Numbered from the stretch's first letter, positions 17,288 to 26,992 are shown. The stretch: 64,000 bases of DNA from Cupriavidus necator A5-1 (GCF_000744095.1 NZ_JQLI01000008.1:1302001-1366000); one strand, 5' to 3'. Made by a program: numbers and translations. The notes: a model not told the origin generated them from the sequence alone.

Positions 17288-19993
17288 TCAGGCGGCGAGC
17301 GCCTTGCCGACGATCTCGCGCACGTCGCGCGACAGCGTATCGCTGGCGGCCACGCGCTCCAGCTCGGCACGCATGCGGTCGCGCAGGTTCAGTTCGTACT
17401 TCTGCCAGCGGTCCATCACGCGCGCCAGGCGTGCGGCGACCTGCGGGTTGATGGCGTCGAGCGCCAGCACCTGGTCGGCCCAGAAGCGGTAGCCCGAGCC
17501 GTCTTCGGCGTGGAACTGCGCCGGGTTGCCGGAGCAGAAGCTGAAGATCAGCGCGCGCGCACGGTTGGGGTTGCGCAGGTTGAAGGCGGGGTGCTCCATC
17601 AGCGCGCGCACGGTGTCGATGGTGCGCTTGCCGGCGTGCGGGCCGACCTCACCGCGCTGCATGCCCTGCAGCGAGAACCATTTGTCGATCACCAGCGCGT
17701 CGTCCTCGAAGCGCTCGTAGAAATCCGCCAGCGCATGCTCGCGGCCGGGCGCGAAGCTGTTGACCAGCGAGGACAGCGCGGCGAAGCGGTCGGTCATGTT
17801 GTCGGCGGTCTGATATTGCTGCTCGGCCAGGGCCTGCATGTCTGCATCGCGGCTGTCCGCGAGGTAGCCCAGTGCCAGGTTGCGCAGCGCGCGCTTTGCC
17901 GCCGAGGCCGCATCGGCCGAGTATGCGCCGGGGGTGGCATTGGCCGCGTAGGCGGCCAGCCAGTCGGCCCGCAGCGCGCGCGCCAGGCCTTCGCGCATGA
18001 ACTGGCGGGCACGGTGGATCGCGGCGGGATCGGCCACGCCCATGCGCTCGGCCAGGTAGGCCTCGGCGGGCAGTACCAGTGCCTGCTCGCGGAAGGCGGG
18101 GTTGAGCGTGTCATCGGTCAGCACGGTGCGCATGGCCTGCACCAGCGCGGGATCGAGCTTGAGCTCACGCCCGGCCTGCACGTCGGCCACCAGCTGCAGC
18201 AGTGCGCGCGTGGCCAGGCGCTGGCCGGCTTCCCAGCGGTTGAAGGCATCGCTGTCGTGCGACAGCAGGAAGGTCAGCTGCGCGTCGGTGTATTCGGCAT
18301 CGACAATCACCGGCGCGGAGAAGTTGCGCAGCAGCGAGGGCAGCGGGGCGGCCTCGCCTTGTGGCACTTGTGGCAGGTTGATAAAGCGGAAGCTCTGCTC
18401 GGACTGCGTGAAGTCGAGCACGCGCGTGGTGCCCGCGGGCGCGCTCTCGCCTTCGAGCTGCAGCGGCAGGTCCTGGCCGTCGGCGCCGAGCAGGCCCAGC
18501 GCGAACGGGATATGGAAGGGCTGCTTCTCGGGCGTGCCGGCGCGGGTTTCGATGCCTACCTTGGGGCAGCGCTGCGACAGCGTCAGCGTCAGGCTGCCGT
18601 CGTCAGCGTTCCACGCGGTGCGCGCGGTCACCACCGGCGTGCCGGCCTGGCTGTACCACAGGCCAAACTGGGTCAGGTCGCGGCCGTTGGCGTCGGCCAT
18701 CGCCGCGCGGAAATCGTCGCAGGTCACGGCCTGGCCGTCATGGCGCTCGAAGTACAGGTTCATCCCCTTGCGGAAGCCGTCGCGGCCCAGCAGGGTCTGG
18801 TACATGCGCACGACTTCGGCGCCTTTCTCGTACACCGTGACGGTGTAGAAGTTGTTGATCTCTTCATAGCTGTCGGGGCGCACCGGATGCGCCATCGGGC
18901 CGGCGTCCTCGGGGAACTGCACCTGGCGCAGCACGCGCACGTCCTCGATGCGCTTGACCGCGCGGCCGGACTCGGAGCCCATCATGTCGGCCGAGAACTC
19001 CTGGTCGCGGAACACCGTCAGCCCTTCCTTGAGCGAGAGCTGGAACCAGTCGCGGCAGGTCACGCGGTTGCCGGTCCAGTTGTGGAAGTACTCATGGCCG
19101 ACCACCGCCTCGATATTGGCGAAGTCGGTGTCGGTGGCGGTCTGCGCGTTGGCGAGCACGTACTTGGTGTTGAAGATGTTCAGGCCCTTGTTCTCCATCG
19201 CGCCCATGTTGAAGTCGCCGACGGCGACGATCATGAAGCGGTCCAGGTCCAGCTCCAGCCCGAAGCGCTGCTCGTCCCAGCGGATCGAGTGGACCAGCGA
19301 ATCCATGGCGTGGCGGGTTTTCTCCAGGTCGCGGGCCTCGACCCAGACCTGCAGCAGCTTGTCCTTGCCGGAGGCGGACTGGATGCGTTCCTCGATGCAT
19401 TCGAGCTTGCCGGCGACCAGCGCGAACAGGTAGGAGGGCTTGCGGAACGGGTCTTCCCACACGGCCTCGTGGCGGCCGTCGGGCAGGTCCTGTTTGCTGA
19501 CGAGATTGCCGTTGGACAGCAGCACCGGATAGGCGGCGCGATCGGCGCGCAGCGTGACGCGGTAGGTCGCCATCACGTCCGGGCGGTCGAGGAAGTAGGT
19601 GATGCGGCGGAAGCCCTCGGCCTCGCACTGGGTGAAGAAGTTGCCGTTGGACACGTACAGGCCCGACAGCGTGGTATTGGCCGCCGGCTCGCAGGCGGTG
19701 ACGATCTCCAGCGTGCCCTGCGCCGGCAGGCCGGGGATGGTCAGCGTGCCGGCTTCCTGGGCCGCGTTGGCGACCGGCTTGCCGTCCAGGCTGACGCCGA
19801 TCAGTTCGAGCTCCTCGCCGCACAGCACCAGCGGCGCATCCGGCGCGCCGGCCTGGCGCGCGAAGCGCAGCGTGCTGGTGACGACGGTGCGTTGCGGGTC
19901 GAGGTCCAGCACCAGGTCGGCGTGGTCGATGGCGAACGGGGGCGGGGTATAGTCCTTGCGATAGACGGTAACGGGCGTGTCGGTGCGCAGCAT
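17288..19993 (-). CDS. pepN: aminopeptidase N (M1 family)
   Basis: The 901-residue M1 metallopeptidase has GAMENKGLNIFN (substrate N-terminus recognition) and the zinc site VVGHEYFHNWTGNRVTC followed by LKEGLTVFRDQEF, i.e. HExxH-18-E. The N-terminal saddle domain and C-terminal helical superhelix (DUF3458-type, with LNPAFREQALVLPAE) are complete. It removes N-terminal residues from peptides in the cytoplasm. The ATG at 19993 gives MLRTDTPVTVYRKDY, matching the family start; the longer frame upstream is not conserved-looking. A convincing opposite-strand frame of over 900 codons here is only a GC-skew shadow. Confidence 0.97.
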   Translation of the reverse strand: MLRTDTPVTVYRKDYTPPPFAIDHADLVLDLDPQRTVVTSTLRFARQAGAPDAPLVLCGEELELIGVSLDGKPVANAAQEAGTLTIPGLPAQGTLEIVTACEPAANTTLSGLYVSNGNFFTQCEAEGFRRITYFLDRPDVMATYRVTLRADRAAYPVLLSNGNLVSKQDLPDGRHEAVWEDPFRKPSYLFALVAGKLECIEERIQSASGKDKLLQVWVEARDLEKTRHAMDSLVHSIRWDEQRFGLELDLDRFMIVAVGDFNMGAMENKGLNIFNTKYVLANAQTATDTDFANIEAVVGHEYFHNWTGNRVTCRDWFQLSLKEGLTVFRDQEFSADMMGSESGRAVKRIEDVRVLRQVQFPEDAGPMAHPVRPDSYEEINNFYTVTVYEKGAEVVRMYQTLLGRDGFRKGMNLYFERHDGQAVTCDDFRAAMADANGRDLTQFGLWYSQAGTPVVTARTAWNADDGSLTLTLSQRCPKVGIETRAGTPEKQPFHIPFALGLLGADGQDLPLQLEGESAPAGTTRVLDFTQSEQSFRFINLPQVPQGEAAPLPSLLRNFSAPVIVDAEYTDAQLTFLLSHDSDAFNRWEAGQRLATRALLQLVADVQAGRELKLDPALVQAMRTVLTDDTLNPAFREQALVLPAEAYLAERMGVADPAAIHRARQFMREGLARALRADWLAAYAANATPGAYSADAASAAKRALRNLALGYLADSRDADMQALAEQQYQTADNMTDRFAALSSLVNSFAPGREHALADFYERFEDDALVIDKWFSLQGMQRGEVGPHAGKRTIDTVRALMEHPAFNLRNPNRARALIFSFCSGNPAQFHAEDGSGYRFWADQVLALDAINPQVAARLARVMDRWQKYELNLRDRMRAELERVAASDTLSRDVREIVGKALAA

Positions 19994-20216
19994 GGAGAGA
20001 TCCTGTCTTCGGAAGACCGTTGGGAAGGGCGGGCCATGGCAGCCGGGGAGCAAAGCATGGCGCCGAAGTCCTCATTGTAGCCAAGGGTCGACGGGGCATT
20101 GGTTGTCAGCCGCATCGCCGGCTGCCGGGAGGCGATGCGAGGGCAAGCCGGGAATTCCGGCGCCGCGGCGTGGTCTCAAAGACACGTGGGTTTCGAGTGG
20201 AAAGTGAGGTAGCACT

Positions 20217-20915
20217 ATGTGGCAGCGCGCAGGCGATGTCGGCAGTGGCGAGAAAAAAGGAATGGGTTCAGGGCTGTACCGGCTCTGTGGGTCGATGGCA
20301 TTGCTGGCGGTGCTGTTGCTGTCGGGCTGCGCCAGCACGGTGGTGACCGATGTCACGGCATTCAGCCAGGCCGGCTGGCAGAACGAGGCGCCGCGCACCT
20401 ACGCCTTCGAGCACGCCCCGGGACAGGCGGCACAGCTGGACCGGCAGACTTACGAGGCCTGGCTGGCCACGGCACTGTCCGGCGTCGGCTTCGAGCAGGT
20501 GCCGGCGAAGCAGGCGCGCTACCGCGTCAGCATGGAATATGACGCCGCGCCCGGCCTGGTGCGCGTGGCCGAAACTGTCTATCCGGACTACGGTCCATGG
20601 GGCCCGTACTGGGGTCCGTACGGCTACTACCGGCCGTGGGGCCCGTGGGGTCCGTATGGACCCTGGGGGCCGGGCTACTGGCCGCCGCAGACGGTGGTGC
20701 GGGACGTGCCGGTGACGTTCTCCAGCCTGCGCGTCTATTTCATCGAGGCCGCCACCGGCAAGCGGGTCTATCAGGTGACCGCGCAGAACCACGCCGAGAA
20801 CGGCACGCTGCCGGCGGCCATGCCTTACCTGATCCGCAGCGCCTTTACCGACTTCCCGGCGGAAAGCGGCCGGCCGCGCCGCGTGACCCTGGAGGTCGAC
20901 AAGAACGCCAAATAG
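20217..20915 (+). CDS. DUF4136 lipoprotein with Trp/Pro/Gly/Tyr-rich repeat
   Basis: The 232-residue protein has a signal peptide ending in the lipobox LLSGC (Cys near residue 38), so it should be a lipoprotein. The body matches DUF4136 (YAFEHAPGQAAQLDRQTYE, VPVTFSSLRVYFIEAATGKRVYQ). A central low-complexity stretch is built of repeated GPWGPY-type units. The start at 20217 has a GAGG 7 bases upstream; a second ATG at 20262 would give a more typical signal length. Function is unknown; it is probably an outer-membrane lipoprotein. Confidence 0.8.
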   Translation: MWQRAGDVGSGEKKGMGSGLYRLCGSMALLAVLLLSGCASTVVTDVTAFSQAGWQNEAPRTYAFEHAPGQAAQLDRQTYEAWLATALSGVGFEQVPAKQARYRVSMEYDAAPGLVRVAETVYPDYGPWGPYWGPYGYYRPWGPWGPYGPWGPGYWPPQTVVRDVPVTFSSLRVYFIEAATGKRVYQVTAQNHAENGTLPAAMPYLIRSAFTDFPAESGRPRRVTLEVDKNAK

Positions 20916-20966
20916 GGCAGCTTTTTTCGCCGGCTTCAATGTCACGAAGACAGTGCGTGCAAATGC

Positions 20967-20988
20967 GTGCAGGGGCATGCCCCTGCAC
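20967..20988. terminator. 22-bp perfect palindrome after the DUF4136 gene
   Basis: GTGCAGGGGCA and its complement form a perfect palindrome about 50 bases past the stop. No U-tract follows (GTTCATT), so it is a possible weak terminator or mRNA 3' hairpin. Confidence 0.4.
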
Positions 20989-21248
20989 GTTCATTGCATA
21001 CCGATTGGTAAAAGCAGTTTAACTAGAACATTCCGCCCAAAAAACGGCTTCCAGACTGGCTCTGGTGGCGCTTTGTGCCGATCCGTGGGCTAGAATAAGT
21101 GCTCGATTTTTCCGGCCTTGTTGCCGGAATCGTCAGTTTCGCTGCCAAGTTGTTTCCTTCGCTGCCGGCCCTCGATCAGATCGAGGCCGAGACGAATCAT
21201 GGCGGGAGAGGGACGCTTCCGGTGCCGGGCCATTTTCCGGACGAGCCA

Positions 21249-23570
21249 ATGAGCAGCAAGACCAGCGGTGATGCACCGCAACATGCCCCAAACAGTCCTG
21301 AAGCGCAATTGCGCCTCGCTGCGCTGGAATACCACCGCAGTCCCACCAAGGGAAAGATTCAGGTAACCGCGACCAAGGCGCTGTCCAACCAGCGAGACCT
21401 GTCGCTGGCCTACTCGCCGGGCGTGGCGTATGCCTGCGAGGAGATCGCCAGGGATCCCGCCACCGCCGCCGAGTACACCTCGCGCGCCAACCTGGTGGCG
21501 GTGGTGACCAACGGCACCGCCGTGCTGGGCCTGGGCGATATCGGCCCGCTGGCCGGCAAGCCCGTGATGGAGGGCAAGGGCTGCCTGTTCAAGAAGTTCG
21601 CCGGCATCGACGTGTTCGATATCGAGCTCGACGCGCGCGATCCGGACAAGATCGTCGAGATCGTGGCCGCGCTGGAGCCCACGCTGGGCGGCGTGAACCT
21701 GGAAGACATCAAGGCGCCGGAATGCTTCTACATCGAGCAGAAGCTGCGCGAGCGCATGAACATCCCGGTCTTCCACGATGACCAGCACGGCACCGCCATC
21801 ATCTCGGCGGCGGCGCTGCTGAATGGCCTAAAGGTGGTCGGCAAGGATATCGCCAAGGTCAAGCTGGCGGTGTCGGGCGCGGGCGCCGCGGCCATTGCCT
21901 GCCTGGACACCATGGTGAGCCTCGGCGTGAAGCGCGAGAACGTCTCGGTGGTCGATTCCAAGGGCGTGATCTACGTTGGCCGCGACGCCAACATGGAAGC
22001 CAACAAGGCGCGCTACGCGCAGGACACCTCAGCCCGCACGCTGGCCGACATCGTCAAGGGCGCCGACGTGTTCCTGGGCTGCTCTACCGCCGGCGTGCTG
22101 ACCGGCGACATGGTCAAGACCATGGCCGACAAGCCCATCATCCTGGCGCTGGCCAACCCCGAGCCGGAAATCCGCCCGGAAGTGGCCAAGGCCGCGCGCC
22201 CGGACTGCATCATCGCCACCGGCCGTTCGGACTACCCGAACCAGGTCAACAACGTGCTGTGCTTCCCGTACATCTTCCGCGGCGCGCTGGACTGCGGCGC
22301 GACCAAGATCACGGAAGCGATGAAGCTGGCCTGCGTCAAGGCGATTGCCGAGCTGGCCGAGGCCGAGCTGAACGACGCCGTCGCCGCCGCCTACGGTGGC
22401 CGTGAGCTGAAGTTCGGCCCGGACTACATCATCCCGACGCCGTTCGACCAGCGCCTGATCGAGAAGATCGCGCCGGCGGTGGCCAAGGCCGCGGAAGAGT
22501 CCGGCGTGGCCACGCGCCCTATCCAGGATCTCGAAGCGTACCGCCAGCAGCTCTCCACCTATGTCTATCACACCGGCCTGATCATGAAGCCGGTGTTCTC
22601 CGCCGCCAAGGCCGCGCCCAAGCGCGTGGCCTACGCCGAGGGCGAGGAAGAGCGCGTGCTGCGTGCGGTCCAGACCGTAGTGGATGAAGGGCTGGCCCGT
22701 CCGACCCTGATCGGCCGTCCGCACGTGATCCAGATGCGCATCGAGAAGGCCGGCCTGCGTCTGAAGGCCGGGGTGGACTTCGACCTGGTCAATCCGGAGG
22801 AAGACCCGCGCTACCGCGCCTACCACGAGGCCTACCACGCGCTGCGCGGTCGCGACGGCGTGACGCCGGACATGGCCAAGGTGGCCCTGCGCCGCTCCAA
22901 CACGCTGATCGGCACGATGCTGATGCATATGGGCGATGCCGATGCGCTGCTGTGCGGCACGGTCGGCCGCTTCGAGGCTCACCTCGAGCACGTGCGCGAC
23001 GTGATCGGCCTGGCGCCGGGCGCCAAGGTGTTCGCCGCGATGAACGCGCTGATGCTGGAAAAGCACACGCTGTTTATCACTGACACCTTCGTCAACGACG
23101 ATCCCTCCGCCGAGGAACTGGCCGCGATCGCGCAACTAGCCGCCGAGGAAATTGCGCGTTTCGGCCTGGTTCCCAAGGCCGCGTTGATGTCGCATTCGAT
23201 GTTCGGTTCCTCGACCCGTCCGTCGGCGCGCAAGATGCGCGAGGCTGCGGCGATCCTGGCCAAGGTGGCACCGCACCTGGAAGTGGAAGGTGAGATGCAG
23301 GGTGACGCCGCACTGGACGAAGACGTGCGCCGCCACTTCCTGCCGTCGACCAAGCTGGCCGGCAGCGCCAACCTGCTGGTAATGCCGACGCTGGACGCGG
23401 CCAATATCGCCTTCAACCTGCTCAAGATCACGGGCGGGCAGGGCGTGACGGTGGGCCCGATCCTGCTGGGCGCGGCCCGGCCGGTGCACATCCTGAACCC
23501 GCAGGCGACCACGCGCCGTATCGTCAACATGACGGCAGTGGCCGTGGCGGAGAGCGGCGCGGTGCGCTGA
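21249..23570 (+). CDS. maeB: NADP-dependent malic enzyme (MaeB-type fusion)
   Basis: The 773-residue protein combines an N-terminal malic enzyme (about 1-430) with a C-terminal phosphotransacetylase-like domain (about 440-770), the standard MaeB layout. Malic-enzyme motifs are AYSPGVAYACEEI, VFHDDQHGTAIISAAALLNGL (metal/substrate site) and LAVSGAGAAAIACLD (NADP Rossmann). The C-terminal part (KRVAYAEGEEERVLRA, PILLGAARPVHIL) is regulatory, binding acetyl-CoA in known members, and not catalytic. It decarboxylates malate to pyruvate with NADPH. The start MSSKTSGDAPQ gives the family length; a 50-residue upstream extension was rejected. A terminator follows. Confidence 0.95.
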   Translation: MSSKTSGDAPQHAPNSPEAQLRLAALEYHRSPTKGKIQVTATKALSNQRDLSLAYSPGVAYACEEIARDPATAAEYTSRANLVAVVTNGTAVLGLGDIGPLAGKPVMEGKGCLFKKFAGIDVFDIELDARDPDKIVEIVAALEPTLGGVNLEDIKAPECFYIEQKLRERMNIPVFHDDQHGTAIISAAALLNGLKVVGKDIAKVKLAVSGAGAAAIACLDTMVSLGVKRENVSVVDSKGVIYVGRDANMEANKARYAQDTSARTLADIVKGADVFLGCSTAGVLTGDMVKTMADKPIILALANPEPEIRPEVAKAARPDCIIATGRSDYPNQVNNVLCFPYIFRGALDCGATKITEAMKLACVKAIAELAEAELNDAVAAAYGGRELKFGPDYIIPTPFDQRLIEKIAPAVAKAAEESGVATRPIQDLEAYRQQLSTYVYHTGLIMKPVFSAAKAAPKRVAYAEGEEERVLRAVQTVVDEGLARPTLIGRPHVIQMRIEKAGLRLKAGVDFDLVNPEEDPRYRAYHEAYHALRGRDGVTPDMAKVALRRSNTLIGTMLMHMGDADALLCGTVGRFEAHLEHVRDVIGLAPGAKVFAAMNALMLEKHTLFITDTFVNDDPSAEELAAIAQLAAEEIARFGLVPKAALMSHSMFGSSTRPSARKMREAAAILAKVAPHLEVEGEMQGDAALDEDVRRHFLPSTKLAGSANLLVMPTLDAANIAFNLLKITGGQGVTVGPILLGAARPVHILNPQATTRRIVNMTAVAVAESGAVR

Positions 23571-23600
23571 TGCGCTGAAAACGCAGTAAGCAAGAATGCA

Positions 23601-23628
23601 AAAAGCCGGGTCGTCTGACCCGGCTTTT
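23601..23628 (+). terminator. Rho-independent terminator of maeB
   Basis: GCCGGGTC and GACCCGGC form an 8-bp stem with a four-base loop, flanked by AAAA before and TTTTTG after. It is therefore effective in both directions and separates maeB from the convergent small gene at 23681. Confidence 0.88.
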
Positions 23629-23680
23629 TGCTTGATGCTGCCCCGCGGCAATCGCGGGGGGAAGGCACTTGACGTTGTTC

Positions 23681-23926
23681 CTATTGCAGCACGTTGTACT
23701 GCTCGCGCATCACGACGATGATCGACTTGGCCGCGGCCAACTGCGTGTCGAGGTTCTCAACATATTCCTGCGGGAAATCGACCTCGGCGCTCCAGTTGCA
23801 TCCGGTGTGGTCAGGCTGGTGCATTCGCACCGCGTGCAGCTCGCATTCGCCGCACTCGGGGTTGTTGTCGAGGCACTGGTTCAGGATGGCCATCAGTTCG
23901 GATCGGGTCTTTGCGTAGCGCCGCAT
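23681..23926 (-). CDS. conserved-looking hypothetical protein, 81 aa
   Basis: The 81-residue product has a Cys pattern NQCLDNNPECGECELHAVRMH and later TGCNWSAEV, which could bind a metal, and no membrane segment. The ATG at 23926 has GAGGTG just upstream. I do not recognise the family. It is monocistronic, bounded by the maeB terminator on one side and the porin region on the other. The codon pattern matches its neighbours. Confidence 0.6.
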   Translation of the reverse strand: MRRYAKTRSELMAILNQCLDNNPECGECELHAVRMHQPDHTGCNWSAEVDFPQEYVENLDTQLAAAKSIIVVMREQYNVLQ

Positions 23927-24112
23927 GAGTCACCTCTCTCGCTGTAGTTTTGAGGGTCCGGATCACCAATCTAGGAAGCGTCCGGAGGCGCTTCCAATTG
24001 AATCCCCCTATGAATCTTCAGCTTTCGATCTGGTGTGCGCCGTAGCATTGAATGGCGCGGTGCAACATCGAAGGGGCGATTTTCGACAAGAAGTGACGTG
24101 GACGCGGCAATG

Positions 24113-24136
24113 AAAAAGCCCGCCGGAGAGGCGGGC
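24113..24136 (-). terminator. Rho-independent terminator of the porin gene
   Basis: On the minus strand GCCCGCC, loop TCTCC and GGCGGGC are followed by TTTTTCATT. It is 30 bases past the porin stop. Confidence 0.88.
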
Positions 24137-24165
24137 CGAGTGCTGCCGGTGAGACGGTTACGTCA

Positions 24166-25233
24166 TCAGAACTTGTGGCGCACGCCCACCCCGAAGGTGT
24201 CGCCGTGCTCGATGCCGGTGATCTTGTCGTAGTAGTAGGCGGCGTACACGTCGGTACGCTTGGACAGGTTGTAATCGTAGGCGATGGCGAAGGTGTTGCG
24301 CTTGAAGTCGCCCAGCGAGTTGTCGGTCTTGTCGTAAGCGTACGATGCCAGCAGGCTGCCGGCGCCGATCGGCACCGACGCGCCGAACTGGCCGTTGATG
24401 TGCTTGATGTCGCCATCAACGGCCGTGGTGGCGCGCGTCTTGATGTACTGGCCCTGGGCGAACAGCTTGACCACATTGAAGTCATACGACAGGCCGACCT
24501 GGGCGGCGTCCTGGCGCGAGAAGCCGAGGCTTGCCAGGTCGGTCGGCACCTCGCTGAAGCGGACCTGCTGGTAGGCAACGGTTGCCGCGAACGGCCCGTT
24601 GAAGTACATCAGGTTGCCGCCCCACTTGTTCTTGCCCGCAGCACCTGCCTGCTCGCCGAACGCGTAGATGAAGTTGGCGGTCAGGCCGCCGAAGTTCGGC
24701 GTGGAGTACAGCACCGAGTTGTTCCAGCCCGAATCGCCGATGATGCCGGGATCCGCAACGCTGCCGCTGACGGCGCCGAAGTAGGTATGGAAGATCGCCG
24801 GCGAGAACACATAGGAGTCGATCAGCGGGTTGAACAGGATGGTCGACACGAAGTACGGCGTGGTGTTGCGGCCGAGCTTGATGGTGCCGGCCTTGTCGTT
24901 CTGCAGGCCGACAAAGGCATTGCGGCTGAACATCGAGTCGCCATTGAAGCGGCCGCTGTTGCCGCTGTCAGTGCGGAAGAAGCCGTTCAGGTCGAAGATG
25001 GCCTTGGTGCCGCCGCCCAGGTCTTCGGTGCCCTTGATGCCCCAGTAAGACGTCTGCATCCCGCCCGAATTGGCCACCCATGCGCGCTCGCCCGAGCCCG
25101 GGTTCTTGACGCCGCCGATGAACATGTCGGCCTGGCCGTAGAGCGTGACGCTCGACTGGGCCATGGCCGCGCCGGAAAGAAGGGTAGCCGCTGCTGCCGC
25201 CAGCTTCAATGCCGGCTTGTACTGCTTCTGCAT
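24166..25233 (-). CDS. Gram-negative porin (Burkholderiales Porin_4 type)
   Basis: The 355-residue outer-membrane beta-barrel has a signal peptide (KLAAAAATLLSGAAMAQ, cleavage after AMA/AQ), then SSVTLYGQADMFIGG, the WGIKGTEDLGGGTKAIFDL and FSRNAFVGLQNDKAGTIKLGR strands, and a C-terminal Phe (FGVGVRHKF) used for BAM assembly. It is a trimeric general or anion porin by family. Ribosome site GGAGG lies 7 bases upstream. It is 180 bases downstream of uraD on the same strand, with an A-rich upstream tract that may be a promoter UP element, so an own promoter is likely; a link with purine uptake is only contextual. Confidence 0.93.
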   Translation of the reverse strand: MQKQYKPALKLAAAAATLLSGAAMAQSSVTLYGQADMFIGGVKNPGSGERAWVANSGGMQTSYWGIKGTEDLGGGTKAIFDLNGFFRTDSGNSGRFNGDSMFSRNAFVGLQNDKAGTIKLGRNTTPYFVSTILFNPLIDSYVFSPAIFHTYFGAVSGSVADPGIIGDSGWNNSVLYSTPNFGGLTANFIYAFGEQAGAAGKNKWGGNLMYFNGPFAATVAYQQVRFSEVPTDLASLGFSRQDAAQVGLSYDFNVVKLFAQGQYIKTRATTAVDGDIKHINGQFGASVPIGAGSLLASYAYDKTDNSLGDFKRNTFAIAYDYNLSKRTDVYAAYYYDKITGIEHGDTFGVGVRHKF

Positions 25234-25412
25234 GTTAAGACCTCCGTGGTTTCAATCCTGCTTGGAACGTTGTGTACTGGGTCCCTGTCGGGTTCTTATC
25301 GTGTTTTTTTGTTTTCTTTTTCTATTTGTGCCGCCTGGCTTTGGGCTCGGTGTCTGGGATACCGGCGGCATCGGGGTACAGCGTTTTTGTTATGCAGGTG
25401 ACGCTTTTTTTC

Positions 25413-25931
25413 TCAGGCGGATACCAAGTCGTCAAGCCGGAACTGTGCAATGCGATGGATCTGGTTGATGCACGTCTGCAACTCGTCTTGCGGCGAGTTT
25501 TCGAGGCGGCGCGCGAACTCCGCGATGATCCCGTGGCGGTCGTAGCCGCGCACGGCCAGGATGAACGGAAAGCCGAACTTCTGGTTGTAGGCGGCGTTAA
25601 GCGACTGCAGGCGGTCGAATTCCTCGGGCGTGCACAGGTTCAGGCCGGCGCCGCTCTGCTCGCGCGTGGACTCGGCGGTCAGCTCGCCACGCACCGCGGC
25701 CTTGCCGGCCAGTTCCGGGTGGGCGCGCACCAGCTTGAGCTGCGCGGCTTCGCCGGCTTCATCGACGGCCTGGCGCAGCGCCTGCGTCAGCGCGGCAGCG
25801 TCGGCAAAGGGACGCTGCGCGGCGGCGGTCTCGGCAAACCAGGGCGAATGTTCGTAGATGCCGCCCAGCACCTGCACGAATTCCGCGACCGACATGGCGT
25901 TCAGTTGGGCGATGGTATAGGTCTGGCTCAT
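25413..25931 (-). CDS. uraD: 2-oxo-4-hydroxy-4-carboxy-5-ureidoimidazoline (OHCU) decarboxylase
   Basis: The 172-residue helical protein catalyses the last step of urate oxidation, OHCU to S-allantoin. Family residues are visible: GGIYEHSPWFAETAAAQRPF, KLVRAHPELAGKAA (catalytic His of the AHP motif), ESTREQSGAGL, and FGFPFILAVRG. The start MSQTYTIAQLN overlaps the puuE stop by four bases (ATGA), implying translational coupling. The frame upstream of it is puuE sequence in another frame. Confidence 0.96.
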   Translation of the reverse strand: MSQTYTIAQLNAMSVAEFVQVLGGIYEHSPWFAETAAAQRPFADAAALTQALRQAVDEAGEAAQLKLVRAHPELAGKAAVRGELTAESTREQSGAGLNLCTPEEFDRLQSLNAAYNQKFGFPFILAVRGYDRHGIIAEFARRLENSPQDELQTCINQIHRIAQFRLDDLVSA

Positions 25932-26878
25932 GCTTGCTTCCGGGGAGCGTAGGGATGGGTTTCTGCCCAGTGGCGGGCGATGTCGACACGGCGACAGATC
26001 CACACCTTGTCGTGTTCCTGCACATAGTCGAGGAAGCGCTGCAGCGCGCGGAAGCGGCCCGGGCGGCCGAGCAGGCGGCAGTGCATGCCGATCGACAGCA
26101 TCTTCGGGCTGTCCAGGCCACTGGGGTCGCCTTCCTCGTACAGCACGTCGAACGCGTCCTTCAGGTACTGGAAGAACTGCTCGCCGGTGTTGAAGCCCTG
26201 CGGCGTGGCAAAGCGCATGTCGTTGGAGTCCAGCGTGTAAGGCACGACCAGGTGCGGCTTCTTCTCGCCGCCGGTGATTTCCACTTCGGTCCAGAAGGGT
26301 AGGTCGTCACCGTAGTAGTCGGAGTCGTACAGCAAGCCGCCGTGCTCGACCACCAGCCGGCGCGTGTTGGGGCTGTCGCGGCCGGTGTACCAGCCCAGCG
26401 GCAGCTCGCCGGTCAGCTCCTTGATGATCTGCATGCCGATGCGCATATGCTCGCGCTCGGTGGCCTCGTCGATGCCCTGGTAGTGGATCCAGCGCCAGCC
26501 GTGGCAGGCGATCTCGTGGCCCAGTTCGACGAAGGCACGCGTCAGTTCCGGATGGCGCTGCAGTGCCATCGACACGCCGAAGATGGTGAGCGGCAGGCCG
26601 CGCTTCTCGAACTCGCGCAGGATGCGCCAGGCGCCGGCGCGCGAGCCGTATTCGTAGATGCCCTCCATGCTCATGTGGCGGTCGGGGTAGGCCGCGGCGC
26701 CGACGATCTCGGAGAGGAACTGCTCTGAGGCGGCGTCGCCATGCAGCACGCAGTTCTCGCCGCCTTCTTCGTAGTTGAGTACGAACTGCAGCGCGACGCG
26801 CGCGCCGCCCGGCCAGCGGGCGTGCGGCGGGCGGGCGCCGTAACCGATGAGATCGCGTGGATAGTTCTGGTTTGTCAT
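25928..26878 (-). CDS. puuE: allantoinase PuuE (polysaccharide-deacetylase fold)
   Basis: The 316-residue protein belongs to the cofactor-independent allantoinase family: PRDLIGYGARPPHARWPGGARVA at the start (first 20 residues characteristic), NYEEGGE, HEIACHGWRWIHYQ (metal-site His pair) and MLSIGMHCRLLGRPGR. It hydrolyses allantoin to allantoate. It is coupled to uraD by a 4-base overlap and lies downstream of the urate/xanthine permease gene, 114 bases away across a palindrome. Confidence 0.96.
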   Translation of the reverse strand: MTNQNYPRDLIGYGARPPHARWPGGARVALQFVLNYEEGGENCVLHGDAASEQFLSEIVGAAAYPDRHMSMEGIYEYGSRAGAWRILREFEKRGLPLTIFGVSMALQRHPELTRAFVELGHEIACHGWRWIHYQGIDEATEREHMRIGMQIIKELTGELPLGWYTGRDSPNTRRLVVEHGGLLYDSDYYGDDLPFWTEVEITGGEKKPHLVVPYTLDSNDMRFATPQGFNTGEQFFQYLKDAFDVLYEEGDPSGLDSPKMLSIGMHCRLLGRPGRFRALQRFLDYVQEHDKVWICRRVDIARHWAETHPYAPRKQA

Positions 26879-26962
26879 GTGTCGTTGCTTGCTTCAGGAG
26901 ACCGGCCGGCACGCCGCGGCGCCCGCAAGCGCCGCAAATTACGCAATGAGCGTGCCAGTCGT

Positions 26963-26984
26963 GCCGGGCGCGGCCGCGCCCGGC
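26963..26984. repeat. 22-bp perfect palindrome between permease and puuE
   Basis: GCCGGGCGCGG (26963-26973) is followed at once by its reverse complement (26974-26984), eight bases past the permease stop on the minus strand. It has no U-tract; it probably reduces read-through or protects the permease mRNA end. Confidence 0.5.
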
Positions 26985-26992
26985 GACTTCAG

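Noticed and set aside
17159..20080. Opposite-strand open frame of 973 codons across pepN
   Set aside because: It is antisense to a clear pepN gene with full M1 motifs and arises from high third-position GC; its product is low-complexity His/Arg/Gly-rich and matches no family.
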